Shown one piece after another: positions 22,389 through 30,938 of a DNA stretch of 64,000 bases. The DNA comes from Schaalia odontolytica (GTDB lineage: Bacteria > Actinomycetota > Actinomycetes > Actinomycetales > Actinomycetaceae), in the NCBI RefSeq assembly GCF_024584435.1, contig NZ_CP102197.1:1-64000 (forward strand), in the 5' to 3' direction. The notes under the pieces were generated by a model. The model made no database searches and was not told the DNA's origin. It saw only the letters and a program-made list of their open reading frames with translations. Numbering within the stretch: the stretch's first letter is position 1; each line of letters begins with the position of its first letter. Position numbers and translations under genes: made by a program.

Positions 22389-24437
22389 ATGGATCACGCC
22401 AAGGTGGCAGGAGAGGTCGTCGACGCGGTCGGCGGAGTCTCAAACATCAGTGCAGCAGCGCACTGCGCGACGCGGCTCCGCCTGGTGATCGCGGACGAAT
22501 CCAAGATCAACCAGCAGGCCCTCGACGACAATGACGACCTGAAGGGCACGTTCGCCGCCGGCGGCATGTTCCAGATCATTGTCGGTCCCGGCGACGTTGA
22601 CCAGGTGTACGCCCACATGGTCGCCGACCACGGCGTGCGCGAGGTCTCCAAGGACGAGGCGAAGGAAGAAGCAGAAGCGGGAGGCAATCTCTTCTCCCGC
22701 TTCATCAAGATGATCGCCGACATCTTCGTCCCCATCCTCCCGGCCCTGATCGCCGGCGGTCTCCTCATGGCCCTGCACTCGGTCCTCACGGCTGAGGGGC
22801 TCTTCGGCGAGAAGTCCGTCGTCCAGATGTACTCGTGGCTGAGTGACTACGACGCGCTCATCAATCTGGTCTCCTCCGCGGCCTTCGCCTCCCTTCCCGT
22901 CCTCGTCGGATTCTCCGCGGCGAAGCGATTCGGCGGAAACACCTACCTGGGTGCTGCCATGGGTGCCGCCATGGTCTCCCCCTCGCTCCTGTCCGCCTAC
23001 TCGATGACGGATGCGGCAGCTGCCGCCAAGTACTGGGCCTACACCGACCAGTCCTCGGTGTGGAACCTGTTCGGCCTGGAGGTCACGAAGGTCGGATACC
23101 AGGCGATGGTCATCCCCACCCTGGTCGTCACCTGGATCATGTGCCTCATCGAGAAGAGCCTGCACAAGGTCCTCAAAGGGACGGCGGACTTCCTGCTCAC
23201 CCCGCTCATCACGCTGCTCATCACCGGCTTCTTGGCATTCGTGGTCGTCGGTCCCGTCACCCGCGAGCTGTCCAACTACCTGACCTACGGCATCAACTGG
23301 CTCTACACGTCGCTCGGCCTCTTCGGCGGCCTGATCTTCGGCTTCTTCTACAGCGCGATCGTCGTCACCGGCCTGCACCAGTCCTTCCCGGCGATCGAGA
23401 TTCCGCTGCTGCCCGCCAACGGTGGCGTCGGCGACTTTATCTTCCCGATCGCCTCCATGGCGAACGTCGCGCAGGGCGCGGCGGCCCTGGCCGTCTTCTT
23501 TAAGACCCGCGATGCTAAGCTCAAGGGCCTGGCCGGAGCCGGTGGCGTTTCCGCTGTCTTCGGCATCACCGAACCCGCGATCTTCGGTGTCAACCTGCGC
23601 CTGCGTTGGCCCTTCTTCATCGCCATGGGCGCCTCGGCCATCGGCTCCGCGGGCGTCGCCCTGCTGAACGTGCGCGGTCAGGCGCTCGGCGCCGCCGGAT
23701 TCGTCGGCTTCGTGTCGATCATTCCCAAGTCGATCCCCGCCTACCTGGCCCTCGAGGTCCTGGTCTTCGTCCTGTCCTTTGGGGCGACCCTCGGCTATGC
23801 CCTCACGCGAGGCAAGGTCGACATGGGGGGTCGCTCCTCGGCTCCCGCCGCTTCGACGCCCGCGGGTGCAGTCGGCGCCCCCGCCCCGGTCACGGCCGCC
23901 CCGGCGACCGCGGGTGCAGTCGGCGCCCCCGCCCCGGCCTCCGCCGCCGCCTCCTTCAGCGACGAGGCCGCAGCGGATCTCTCGGTGACCTCGCCCCTGG
24001 CGGGCACCGTCGTCCCGTTGGAACAGGTCAAGGACGAGTCCTTCGCCAAGGGAATGCTCGGCCCCGGCATCGGGATCGAACCCGCCGACGGCCTGGTCGT
24101 CGCCCCCTTCGACGGCACCGTCACGGTTGCGTTCCCGACCGGGCACGCCTACGGCATCAAGGCCGCGTCCGGGGTGCAGGTGCTCATCCACGTCGGAATG
24201 GACACGGTCAAGCTTGAGGGCAAGGGCTTCACGCCCCGCGTGTCCAAGGGAGACGTCGTGCGTCGTGGTGACGTGCTTGCCGAGGTCGACCTCGACGTGA
24301 TCCGAGCCGCGGGCTACGAGACCATCACTCCGGTCGTGGTCACGAATAAGAAGAAGTTCGGAGCGGTCGACCCCGTGGCGAGTGGTGAGGTCCGCCGCGG
24401 CGACGCGCTGCTGCAGGTTACGCCCAAGGAATCATAA
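22389..24437 (+). CDS. scrA: PTS sucrose-type permease, fused EIIBCA
   Basis: The 682-residue protein takes up and phosphorylates a sugar, probably sucrose. The order is EIIB (residues 1-90, phospho-Cys26 in AHCATRL), EIIC (about 105-475, ten or so membrane spans, with SFPAIEIPLLPANGG and FGITEPAIFGVNLRL), an Ala/Pro linker, then EIIA of the glucose type (LIHVGMDTVKLEGKGF, phospho-His). ATG 22389 (MDHAKVAG) is preferred; the in-frame ATG 22377 is too close to the AAAGGA ribosome site. The linker carries an exact 29-bp duplication (23861-23889 and 23909-23937). Having its own EIIA, it needs only HPr and EI, encoded 2-4 kb downstream. Confidence 0.9.
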   Translation: MDHAKVAGEVVDAVGGVSNISAAAHCATRLRLVIADESKINQQALDDNDDLKGTFAAGGMFQIIVGPGDVDQVYAHMVADHGVREVSKDEAKEEAEAGGNLFSRFIKMIADIFVPILPALIAGGLLMALHSVLTAEGLFGEKSVVQMYSWLSDYDALINLVSSAAFASLPVLVGFSAAKRFGGNTYLGAAMGAAMVSPSLLSAYSMTDAAAAAKYWAYTDQSSVWNLFGLEVTKVGYQAMVIPTLVVTWIMCLIEKSLHKVLKGTADFLLTPLITLLITGFLAFVVVGPVTRELSNYLTYGINWLYTSLGLFGGLIFGFFYSAIVVTGLHQSFPAIEIPLLPANGGVGDFIFPIASMANVAQGAAALAVFFKTRDAKLKGLAGAGGVSAVFGITEPAIFGVNLRLRWPFFIAMGASAIGSAGVALLNVRGQALGAAGFVGFVSIIPKSIPAYLALEVLVFVLSFGATLGYALTRGKVDMGGRSSAPAASTPAGAVGAPAPVTAAPATAGAVGAPAPASAAASFSDEAAADLSVTSPLAGTVVPLEQVKDESFAKGMLGPGIGIEPADGLVVAPFDGTVTVAFPTGHAYGIKAASGVQVLIHVGMDTVKLEGKGFTPRVSKGDVVRRGDVLAEVDLDVIRAAGYETITPVVVTNKKKFGAVDPVASGEVRRGDALLQVTPKES

Positions 24438-24457
24438 GACCGAGGCGCTCCGAAGTA

Positions 24458-24500
24458 GCGAGTGTGCGGTATGGGCGTCGTGCCTGTACCGCACACTCGC
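24458..24500 (+). terminator. Terminator after scrA
   Basis: Arms GCGAGTGTGCGGTA (24458-24471) and TACCGCACACTCGC (24487-24500) pair perfectly over 14 bp, followed by CTTGTG. Confidence 0.8.
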
Positions 24501-24630
24501 CTTGTGAGCTGGCGGCCTTGTTCTGTCCTCGTGCAGGCCTGACCTGTGATCGAAGCTGGGCCCCCGAGGAGTGAGCGTTCGCCAGCTATTGCGCACGTTT
24601 CCACCTCTTCCCTTCGTGGGCAGCGCCGGC

Positions 24631-24775
24631 GCTCGGGCGAGCGGGTCACCGCGGGTGACAGCACCGACGCTCGGGTGAGCAGGTCGCTGCGGGTGACAGC
24701 ACCCACGCTCGGGCGAGCGGGTCACCGCGGGTGACAGCACCGACGCCTGGGCGAGCGGGTCACCGTGGGTGATCA
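24631..24775. repeat. 38-bp tandem repeat, about four copies
   Basis: Copies begin at 24631, 24669, 24707 and 24745 (the last one degenerate). Each unit contains two small hairpins, GCTCGggCGAGC and GGTCACCgcGGGTGAC, so the array alternates hairpins every 19 bp. No open frame makes sense. A stray related stretch, AGCGGGTCACCCG, occurs in the scrR-ptsH gap near 26247. Confidence 0.8.
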
Positions 24776-24801
24776 TGCGTTTTGTTTGTTGATACCCGCT
24801 C

Positions 24802-24902
24802 GCGGATAGGAAACAATCACGCGGATAGGTTATGAACACGCGGATAGGTTACTAGCCTATCCGCAAGCCGATAATCTATCCGCAAGCGGACAACCTATCC
24901 GC
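24802..24902. repeat. Mirrored array: three direct then three inverted 9-bp sites, 19-bp period
   Basis: GCGGATAGG occurs at 24802, 24821 and 24840. Its complement CCTATCCGC (one copy TCTATCCGC) starts at 24856, 24875 and 24894. All six obey an exact 19-bp period and are symmetric about 24852, making a 101-bp nested palindrome. The flanking words also pair (GGTTAT with ATAATC). It lies between convergent scrA and scrR. Function unknown. Confidence 0.85.
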
Positions 24903-24944
24903 GAACGCGTCTGTGCCTCACCCACACAGGGTCTGGACTGTTCC

Positions 24945-25069
24945 CGGGTCGGCGGAGGCCGGAGAGTTGCCGCTGGCCCTCGCAGGGGGCAAGGAATACT
25001 GCGGGTCGGCGGAGGCCGGAGAGTTGCCGCTGGCCCTCGCAGGGGGAAAGGAATACTGCGGGTCGGCGG
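24945..25069. repeat. 57-bp direct tandem repeat, 2.2 copies
   Basis: Unit one is 24945-25001, unit two 25002-25058, and 11 bp of a third follow. The copies differ at a single base (C to A). The unit length is three times 19. It abuts the 3' end of scrR. Confidence 0.9.
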
Positions 25070-25099
25070 CAATAGTTGGAAGATTCGCCGCGAGGCCTC

Positions 25100-26125
25100 T
25101 CATGGGGCTAGCGAGCGCCCCCGCAGCAGCGTTCCCGCAAACTCCACGGTGCGGGCAACCCCCGCCCCCGCCTCGTCACGGGGGATGCGTGGAAGGGTTC
25201 CATCGATCTGTCCGAGCAGGATCGACACCGCTGCCCGCGCGATCTCCTCGATGGGTTGACGGATCGTCGCCAGGTGCGGGAGGGCACGGCGCATCGTTTC
25301 CGTCCCGTCGAAGCCGATGACGGACAAGTCGCCGGGAACCGACAAGTCTCGCGTGTACGCCCATTCAAGGACCTCGGCTCCCGCCAGGTCATCGGTGGCG
25401 AAAACGCCGTCAACGGGTTCGAGGGCGTGGGCCTCGTCCAGCGCGTCGCGCACCATCGTGAAGCGCTGGGGTGTTGGGGTATCGAAGGGAACGGTAAGGA
25501 CCCGTGCGTGCAGTCCCGCCCCCTCCACCTCCGCCCGATAGCCGGCCTCGCGCAGGTTGTGCGGCCCCGAGCGCGAGGTGAGCAGCACCGGATGACGAGA
25601 ACCCGCCTCCAACAGGGCCCGCGTTGCCGCCGCCCCGGCCTCCTCGTTCGCGCACCGCACGTTCGGGATGGAGGGGCTGAGATCTCGGTCGATCGTCACC
25701 AGCGGCATGCGGATAGTGTCGTACTCCTGCAGGCCCTCGTTGTGCGCGCCCGATATGATCCCGTCCACGCGGTTGCCCACCAGCAGGGACAGGTACTCGC
25801 GCTCGCGCTCCGCCCGCCCCATCGAGTTGCAGATGAGGATGCGATAGCCCGCCTCGGCCAGGGCGTTCTCAACCTCAACGGCGAGCTCACCGAAGAACGG
25901 CAGCGACACCGTCGGCACGATGAGGCCCACCGTCTGGGTGCGCATTCCGTGCAGCGCGCGCGCCAGCGAGTTCGGGCGGTATCCCAGAGTCTCGATCGCG
26001 TCCGCGACCCGCCGCTTCGTCTTCTCCGAGAGGTATCCGCGGTTGTTGAGGACCCGCGAGACGGTTGTCAGACTCACTCCGGCGAGTCGCGCAACATCGG
26101 CCAGCGTGGGTTCGCGGGAACTCAT
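25100..26125 (-). CDS. scrR: LacI-family repressor, probably sucrose repressor
   Basis: The 341-residue regulator has an N-terminal helix-turn-helix TLADVARLAGVSLTTVSRVLNN (residues 6-27) and hinge PNSLARALHG, followed by a periplasmic-binding-protein-like effector domain (QTVGLIVPTVSLPFFGEL onward, VFATDDLAGAEVLEWA). Position next to scrA and a matching operator at 22304 indicate control of sucrose uptake, released by a sugar signal. GAAAGGAAAG lies 7 nt before ATG. It reads toward scrA, separated by 660 bp of repeats. Confidence 0.85.
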   Translation of the reverse strand: MSSREPTLADVARLAGVSLTTVSRVLNNRGYLSEKTKRRVADAIETLGYRPNSLARALHGMRTQTVGLIVPTVSLPFFGELAVEVENALAEAGYRILICNSMGRAEREREYLSLLVGNRVDGIISGAHNEGLQEYDTIRMPLVTIDRDLSPSIPNVRCANEEAGAAATRALLEAGSRHPVLLTSRSGPHNLREAGYRAEVEGAGLHARVLTVPFDTPTPQRFTMVRDALDEAHALEPVDGVFATDDLAGAEVLEWAYTRDLSVPGDLSVIGFDGTETMRRALPHLATIRQPIEEIARAAVSILLGQIDGTLPRIPRDEAGAGVARTVEFAGTLLRGRSLAP

Positions 26126-26404
26126 GCGCGCTTTCCTTTCGTCGGTACCGCACCATTGTAGTCGGCGGCAATCGGGTCGGTCGCGCGTCTGGTCGGCGAG
26201 GCCCCGAATCGCCGCCGGTGCCCGCTTGCCTCCGCGGGGACAAGCGGGTCACCCGACGCATGGTTGTTCGTCATTTGTTGAGGTGATGTATCCCATGTGA
26301 GCGTCAACGGTATTGGGTTTCCAACGCGCTACAGACACCATACGATGGGGGTCACGGGCACTCGTGTCTCACGATGGACATACCCGCATTCGAAAGGAAT
26401 GACC

Positions 26405-26671
26405 ATGATTTCTCGCACCGTTGCTATTGGTTCCTCCGTTGGCCTCCACGCGCGTCCCGCTTCCGTCCTCGCCGAGGCCGTCGATGACTCTGGCGTTGAC
26501 GTGACCATCGCGTTTGGCGGGGAGGAGGCGGACGCCGCGTCGCTCCTCGAGATCATGACGCTGGGCGCCAAGCACGGCGACGTTGTCACCCTGTCCACCG
26601 AGGACGATTCCGCGGGCGCGGTGCTCGACTCCCTCGTGGAGCTCCTGTCCCGCGACCTCGACCAGGAGTGA
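26405..26671 (+). CDS. ptsH: HPr phosphocarrier protein
   Basis: The 88-residue PTS carrier passes phosphate from EI to sugar-specific EII proteins. Phospho-acceptor His15 is in GLHARPAS, and SLLEIMTLG covers the regulatory serine region, with a serine at the usual place. ATG 26405 has AAAGGA 7 nt upstream; the in-frame ATG 26399 overlaps that site. The gap of 279 bp to scrR contains a TACGAT -10 at 26341 and a CCCGCTTG/CAAGCGGG hairpin near 26225. It is in an operon with ptsI. Confidence 0.95.
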   Translation: MISRTVAIGSSVGLHARPASVLAEAVDDSGVDVTIAFGGEEADAASLLEIMTLGAKHGDVVTLSTEDDSAGAVLDSLVELLSRDLDQE

Positions 26672-26675
26672 GGCG

Positions 26676-28358
26676 ATGACGACGCACCTTGTCCTGCACG
26701 GGATCGGCGTGTCCGCCGGGACCGCTGCCGCCCCTGCCGCGATCGTCCAGCCGGCCCCCGGCGTTGACGCCTCCGAACCCGGCAGCGTTGATGCGGCGGC
26801 CGACGGGGCGCGCGTCCGAGACGCCCTTGCGGCCGTTTCCGAGCGCCTGAGCAAGCGCGTTGAGCGCGCCCCCGAGGAGACAAAGGCTGTCCTGAAGGCG
26901 ACCGCTCAGCTCGCAGGTGACCGCGGACTGGCCAAGGCCATCGACAAGAAGCTGAAGAAGGGCCTCGGGCTCACCCAGGCGGTCCACGACGCGGTCGAGG
27001 ACTACGCCCAGATGCTGCGCGGCCTCGGCGGCTACATGGCCGAACGCGCCACCGACCTGTATGACGTGCGCGATCGCGTCATCTGTGAGCTGCGGGGCCT
27101 TCCCGAGCCCGGCGTTCCCGCCTTCGACGGTCCGGTCGTCCTCGTGGCTCGCGACCTGGCGCCGGCCGAGACCGCGACGCTGGATCCCAAGACGGTGCTG
27201 GGAATCATCACCGAAATCGGTGGCCCCACGTCTCACACCGCGATCTTGGCGGCCCAGCTGGGTATCCCCGCGATCGTCAAGGCCGAGGGCATCCTTCAGG
27301 TCGAGGAAGGGACGATGCTCGCCATCGACGGCGGCGTCGGCGAGGTGATCATCGCCCCCACCGACGACGAGGTTGCCCTGCTCAAGGAACGGTCGCGTCG
27401 GCGTGCTCTCGCCCTGGCGGGATCGACCGGCGAGGGAGCCACCTACGACGGCTACCGCGTCAAGCTGCTGGCCAACATCGGCACGGTCGACGACGCCCTC
27501 AACGCGTCGTCCTTCGATCTTGAGGGGTCGGGGCTGTTCCGCACGGAGTTCCTCTTCCTGGAGCGCGCCGAGGCGCCGTCGCTGGAGGAACAGACCGAGA
27601 CGTACACGAAGGTTCTCCGGGCCTTCGGGACGCGTCGCGTCGTCGTGCGTACGCTCGACGCCGGTGCTGATAAGCCGCTGAGCTTCGCGGATCTGGGCGC
27701 CGAGGAGAACCCCGCGCTGGGGCGTCGAGGCCTGCGCCTGTGCCAGGTGCGTGAGGATCTGATCGACACGCAGCTGCAGGCGCTCGCGGCCGCCTACCGG
27801 GCCACCGGCGCGGACCTGTGGGTCATGGCGCCCATGGTCTCCACGGCCGATGAAGCGCAGTGGTTTGCGTCGAAGGCGCGGAGCCTGGGCCTGCCCAAGG
27901 TCGGCATCATGATCGAGGTGCCCGCCGCCGCCCTGCGTGCGGAGCAGCTCTTGTCGATCGTCGACTTCGCGTCGATCGGAACGAACGATCTGACGCAATA
28001 CACGATGGCCGCCGACCGACTGGACGGAAGCCTCGCGCGCCTCCTGGACACGTGGCAGCCCGCTGTCCTGGAGATGATTCGTCGCGCCTGCAACGGCGGG
28101 CGCGCGACGGGAAAACCCATCGGCGTGTGCGGCGAGGCCGGCGGCGACCCGCTGCTTGCCCTGGTCCTCACGGGCCTGGGGGTTGCCTCCCTGTCGATGG
28201 CCCCGACGAAGGTCAATGCCGTGCGAGCCGCCCTGCGCATGCACGACCTGGCCACCTGCCAGCAGATGGCCGCCTTCGCGGTGGACGCGCCCAGCGCGAA
28301 GGAGGGCCGCGAGAACGTCATGAAGCTCGTGGCTCCGGCCATGCTGGACCTTCTCTAG
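26676..28358 (+). CDS. ptsI: PTS enzyme I (phosphoenolpyruvate--protein phosphotransferase)
   Basis: EI takes phosphate from PEP and gives it to HPr. The 560-residue protein has the N-terminal HPr-binding/phosphohistidine domain (phospho-His187 in GGPTSHTAIL) and the C-terminal PEP-binding TIM barrel (GLFRTEFLF, IGTNDLTQYTMAADR, catalytic Cys in GVCGEAGGD). Start ATG 26676 lies 4 nt after the ptsH stop with GAGTGAGG as ribosome site. Length is slightly below the E. coli enzyme (575). Together with HPr it energises ScrA and any other PTS permease. Confidence 0.96.
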   Translation: MTTHLVLHGIGVSAGTAAAPAAIVQPAPGVDASEPGSVDAAADGARVRDALAAVSERLSKRVERAPEETKAVLKATAQLAGDRGLAKAIDKKLKKGLGLTQAVHDAVEDYAQMLRGLGGYMAERATDLYDVRDRVICELRGLPEPGVPAFDGPVVLVARDLAPAETATLDPKTVLGIITEIGGPTSHTAILAAQLGIPAIVKAEGILQVEEGTMLAIDGGVGEVIIAPTDDEVALLKERSRRRALALAGSTGEGATYDGYRVKLLANIGTVDDALNASSFDLEGSGLFRTEFLFLERAEAPSLEEQTETYTKVLRAFGTRRVVVRTLDAGADKPLSFADLGAEENPALGRRGLRLCQVREDLIDTQLQALAAAYRATGADLWVMAPMVSTADEAQWFASKARSLGLPKVGIMIEVPAAALRAEQLLSIVDFASIGTNDLTQYTMAADRLDGSLARLLDTWQPAVLEMIRRACNGGRATGKPIGVCGEAGGDPLLALVLTGLGVASLSMAPTKVNAVRAALRMHDLATCQQMAAFAVDAPSAKEGRENVMKLVAPAMLDLL

Positions 28359-28378
28359 GTCAGCCGCGAGCAACGCCA

Positions 28379-28422
28379 AGCAGGGTGGGCCGGGAACCAA
28401 CAGGTTCCCGGCCCACCCTGCT
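28379..28422. terminator. Terminator after ptsI, bidirectional
   Basis: Two 20-bp arms (28379-28398 and 28403-28422), each perfectly complementary to the other, flank a 4-nt loop; TTT follows. It also serves the convergent gene at 28453. Confidence 0.92.
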
Positions 28423-28452
28423 TTCAGATGCCCCGAGGGGCGAGAGGGCTCC

Positions 28453-29148
28453 TCAGCCCTGGCGGATCGAGTCCGCCGCGCCGGCGTTTGCCTGCGCCTT
28501 GTGTTCCTGATTCTTGCCGCGGCCCGAGAAGAGAGCGGTAAGAATCAGGACGATTCCGAGCGCTGCGACCCCGGTGATCCCGAGGATCGGCAGGTTAAAC
28601 GTGGGGATGAATGCCTCGGCGATCAGGAAGAATCCCGTCAGGCACACCAGGGCCGCCCACACGAAGGCCCCGACCCGCACGCCCTTGCTGGGTGCCTCGG
28701 GAAGCGTGCGCACGTCGACGGGGCCGCGCGGGGCGCTCCACGTCCGCTGAGTACCAGAGGCGGCGCCGTAGCCGTCGGCCCCTGCCGACGCGCGGGTGTC
28801 CCCGTACGTCGGCGCCTCGTCCCCGCCCACCGGGGACGTCTCGCCGGTGGAAGCCGGATCGAAGGCCGTGCGCGAAGCGCCTACGGAATCGGCATGAGGA
28901 GAGGCCTGCGCCGCGGAATCCGCCTCGCCTTGCGCGCGCGTCGCGCCCGCAGCGTCAGCGTCTGAGCGAAAGGGATCAGTGGGCATCTGCGCGGTCGGCG
29001 CCTCCCGGAAGATCGCGAGCGGATCCGAGACGGGCATCTGCCTCGTCGTGTCCTGCCCTGCCCCCACGAGAGGGGCGGGAGTGGAGGGAAGAGGCGTGGT
29101 CGCATCCACGTCGGGCGAGGGCATGGCCTCATCGTTGGGGGTCGTCAT
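28453..29148 (-). CDS. Hypothetical membrane protein with long disordered N-terminus
   Basis: The 231-residue protein has about 145 residues of Ala/Ser/Thr/Pro-rich sequence, then VRVGAFVWAALVCLTGFFLI and a second span (ILGITGVAALGIVLILTALF) separated by a short PTFN loop, ending in a basic tail. This is a two-span membrane anchor. AGGAAAACG precedes ATG. It lies 15 nt downstream of the PspC-domain gene on the same strand, so the two are probably co-transcribed and it may belong to the same envelope-stress unit. No family recognised. Confidence 0.75.
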   Translation of the reverse strand: MTTPNDEAMPSPDVDATTPLPSTPAPLVGAGQDTTRQMPVSDPLAIFREAPTAQMPTDPFRSDADAAGATRAQGEADSAAQASPHADSVGASRTAFDPASTGETSPVGGDEAPTYGDTRASAGADGYGAASGTQRTWSAPRGPVDVRTLPEAPSKGVRVGAFVWAALVCLTGFFLIAEAFIPTFNLPILGITGVAALGIVLILTALFSGRGKNQEHKAQANAGAADSIRQG

Positions 29149-29163
29149 GATCGTTTTCCTTTC

Positions 29164-30783
29164 TCAGTTGCCCGACTGAGAGTCGGAGTGGGTGGCGGAG
29201 GGTGACGGGCTAGGTGAGTGGGAGGGGCTTGGCGTGGCGAAAGGCGTGGCGGCGCCCGAACTCCAGGTGTGCGACGTGTCGGGCACCATTGTCAGCTGCA
29301 GTGTTTCCAGGTTGGCGTTGTCGTCGATCAGGACGGTGATGCCTCCGAGGCCGGTAGTGCCCCACGAAGGGGAGGTCACCTTCGTGTCGCTTGAGCAGCT
29401 CTTGAGGGGAGCCGCCCAGCCGTCGTTTGGGATGTTTGTGGAAACGGAGTCGATTCCCGACTGGCAGATGATCTGTACGGGCTGGCCCTCCGCCACGAGG
29501 ATGTTCAGGTGAGACCAGGCGCGCCAGCTGACGGTGATCGTCTTGGTTGTTCCCACGGGTGCTCCGCTCAGATCGAGGGTCGTCATGCCAGTGGGGCTCC
29601 CGCCCTGCACGGAGTCAGCCTTCCAGTCCAGCATCGTATTTCCTGTCGGATTCACGATCGCGGGTCCCGCCTGCTGGATGCGCCCCTGGACGTTCTCCGT
29701 ACCGAGGGCAGCCGTGGGCACAGCGAAGAGCATGCCGATGATGGACAGCGCCGTGAGCCAGCCGGCTCCCCGATCTCGCAGGGCTGCGACCGCCAGGGAA
29801 AGGCCGACGATCAGCAGGCACGTGCCCCCGCCGATCAGGATGATGCGAGAGAAGGTCGTAGCTTCGTCGGTGCCGCTCACCAGGGGAATCACGTAGCCCT
29901 CGGTGGTTGCGTACATCGCCGCGAAGACGGTGGCAAACACGAGGAGGATGAGGCCGGTGATGGCCAGGCTGACGCGTCCGGACACCGTGCGCGGCCGGTG
30001 GGTGGGCGCGGGCGGGGGACTCCAGACCCGGGGCGCGGGCCCGCTCGCGGGAGGCGTCCAGCCGGCGCGGGGGGGACGAGGCGAGGCCGGGCCGTGTCCG
30101 CCCCGCTGGCTGCCCGCGCCCGCCGGGGGAGCGCCGGGGGCTACTCGGGAGGAGAAAGCCGTGTCTGCCTGACGTGGAGCCGGACCCGCGCCCGGTGCTC
30201 CTGCGGCGTGATAAGCTGGGGCGCCCTGAGCGAAGCGGGCTGATGCTCCCGGCGCGCGGTTGGGGCCGGGGGTGCCGTACTGGGGTCCGTTCGGAGTGGA
30301 CATGCGTGCTCCCGATTTCTGGTTGTTGCTGGAGGCGATCGCGGCGATGCAAATCCCCGCGATGATGAGGGTCGTAAACACGCCCCAACCGATCGCGAAG
30401 GAGCCGAATACGCCGACCGAGGGGATGACCGAGAACAGGCCGACGAGGGCGAGGGCCACTCCACCGACGAAGGCGACATCGAAGTTGCCGTTGAAGGTCT
30501 CTTCCGCGTGGATGCGACCATCGACTGCCTCGGGCAGGAACATCCACGCCAGTGCGTAGACGATGATGACGACGGGCGCGAAGAACGCCGCCAGGACGGT
30601 CAGGACGCGCACGAGCGACAGGTCCCAGCCCGTGCGGGCCGCGATTCCAGAGCACACGCCACCGATGACGCGCGGCTGCGTCCGATACCAGCCCGAGTTT
30701 CTCAGGGAATCGAAGAACCCGTTGCTGCGCGGGGGTTGCTGGTGCGTGCCGTTCGGGTCCGAAGGGCCGCTCGACCAACTCAT
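29164..30783 (-). CDS. PspC-domain membrane protein
   Basis: ATG 30783 (MSWSSGPSD) follows AGAGGAAG by 8 nt; the open frame upstream to 30837 lacks a site. The 539-residue protein carries an N-terminal PspC domain (RVIGGVCSGIAARTGWDLSL, then a span with FLPEAVDG), two to four further spans, a Pro/Ala-rich cytosolic linker, more spans, and a C-terminal beta-rich DUF4097-like extracellular part ending in a Ser/Pro tail. It diverges from a histidine kinase that also has a PspC domain. By analogy with EsrI of Corynebacterium glutamicum it may hold that kinase inactive until envelope stress; this is inference. Confidence 0.8.
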   Translation of the reverse strand: MSWSSGPSDPNGTHQQPPRSNGFFDSLRNSGWYRTQPRVIGGVCSGIAARTGWDLSLVRVLTVLAAFFAPVVIIVYALAWMFLPEAVDGRIHAEETFNGNFDVAFVGGVALALVGLFSVIPSVGVFGSFAIGWGVFTTLIIAGICIAAIASSNNQKSGARMSTPNGPQYGTPGPNRAPGASARFAQGAPAYHAAGAPGAGPAPRQADTAFSSRVAPGAPPAGAGSQRGGHGPASPRPPRAGWTPPASGPAPRVWSPPPAPTHRPRTVSGRVSLAITGLILLVFATVFAAMYATTEGYVIPLVSGTDEATTFSRIILIGGGTCLLIVGLSLAVAALRDRGAGWLTALSIIGMLFAVPTAALGTENVQGRIQQAGPAIVNPTGNTMLDWKADSVQGGSPTGMTTLDLSGAPVGTTKTITVSWRAWSHLNILVAEGQPVQIICQSGIDSVSTNIPNDGWAAPLKSCSSDTKVTSPSWGTTGLGGITVLIDDNANLETLQLTMVPDTSHTWSSGAATPFATPSPSHSPSPSPSATHSDSQSGN

Positions 30784-30938
30784 GGTGTACTTCCTCTCGA
30801 TGGGATCCACAGTCTGCGGATCGATACCACTACTCAACCAAAGCTCCCATCGTGGGCGATAGTAGGGGACCCCCTGAACGCCCCCTGATTACGCTCGGGG
30901 TATCCCGGGCAAACCCAGTGACATGCGACAATGGTGGG

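Noticed and set aside
24631..25069. CRISPR array
   Set aside because: Repeats are contiguous or mirrored with no unique spacers of constant length, and no cas genes are present.
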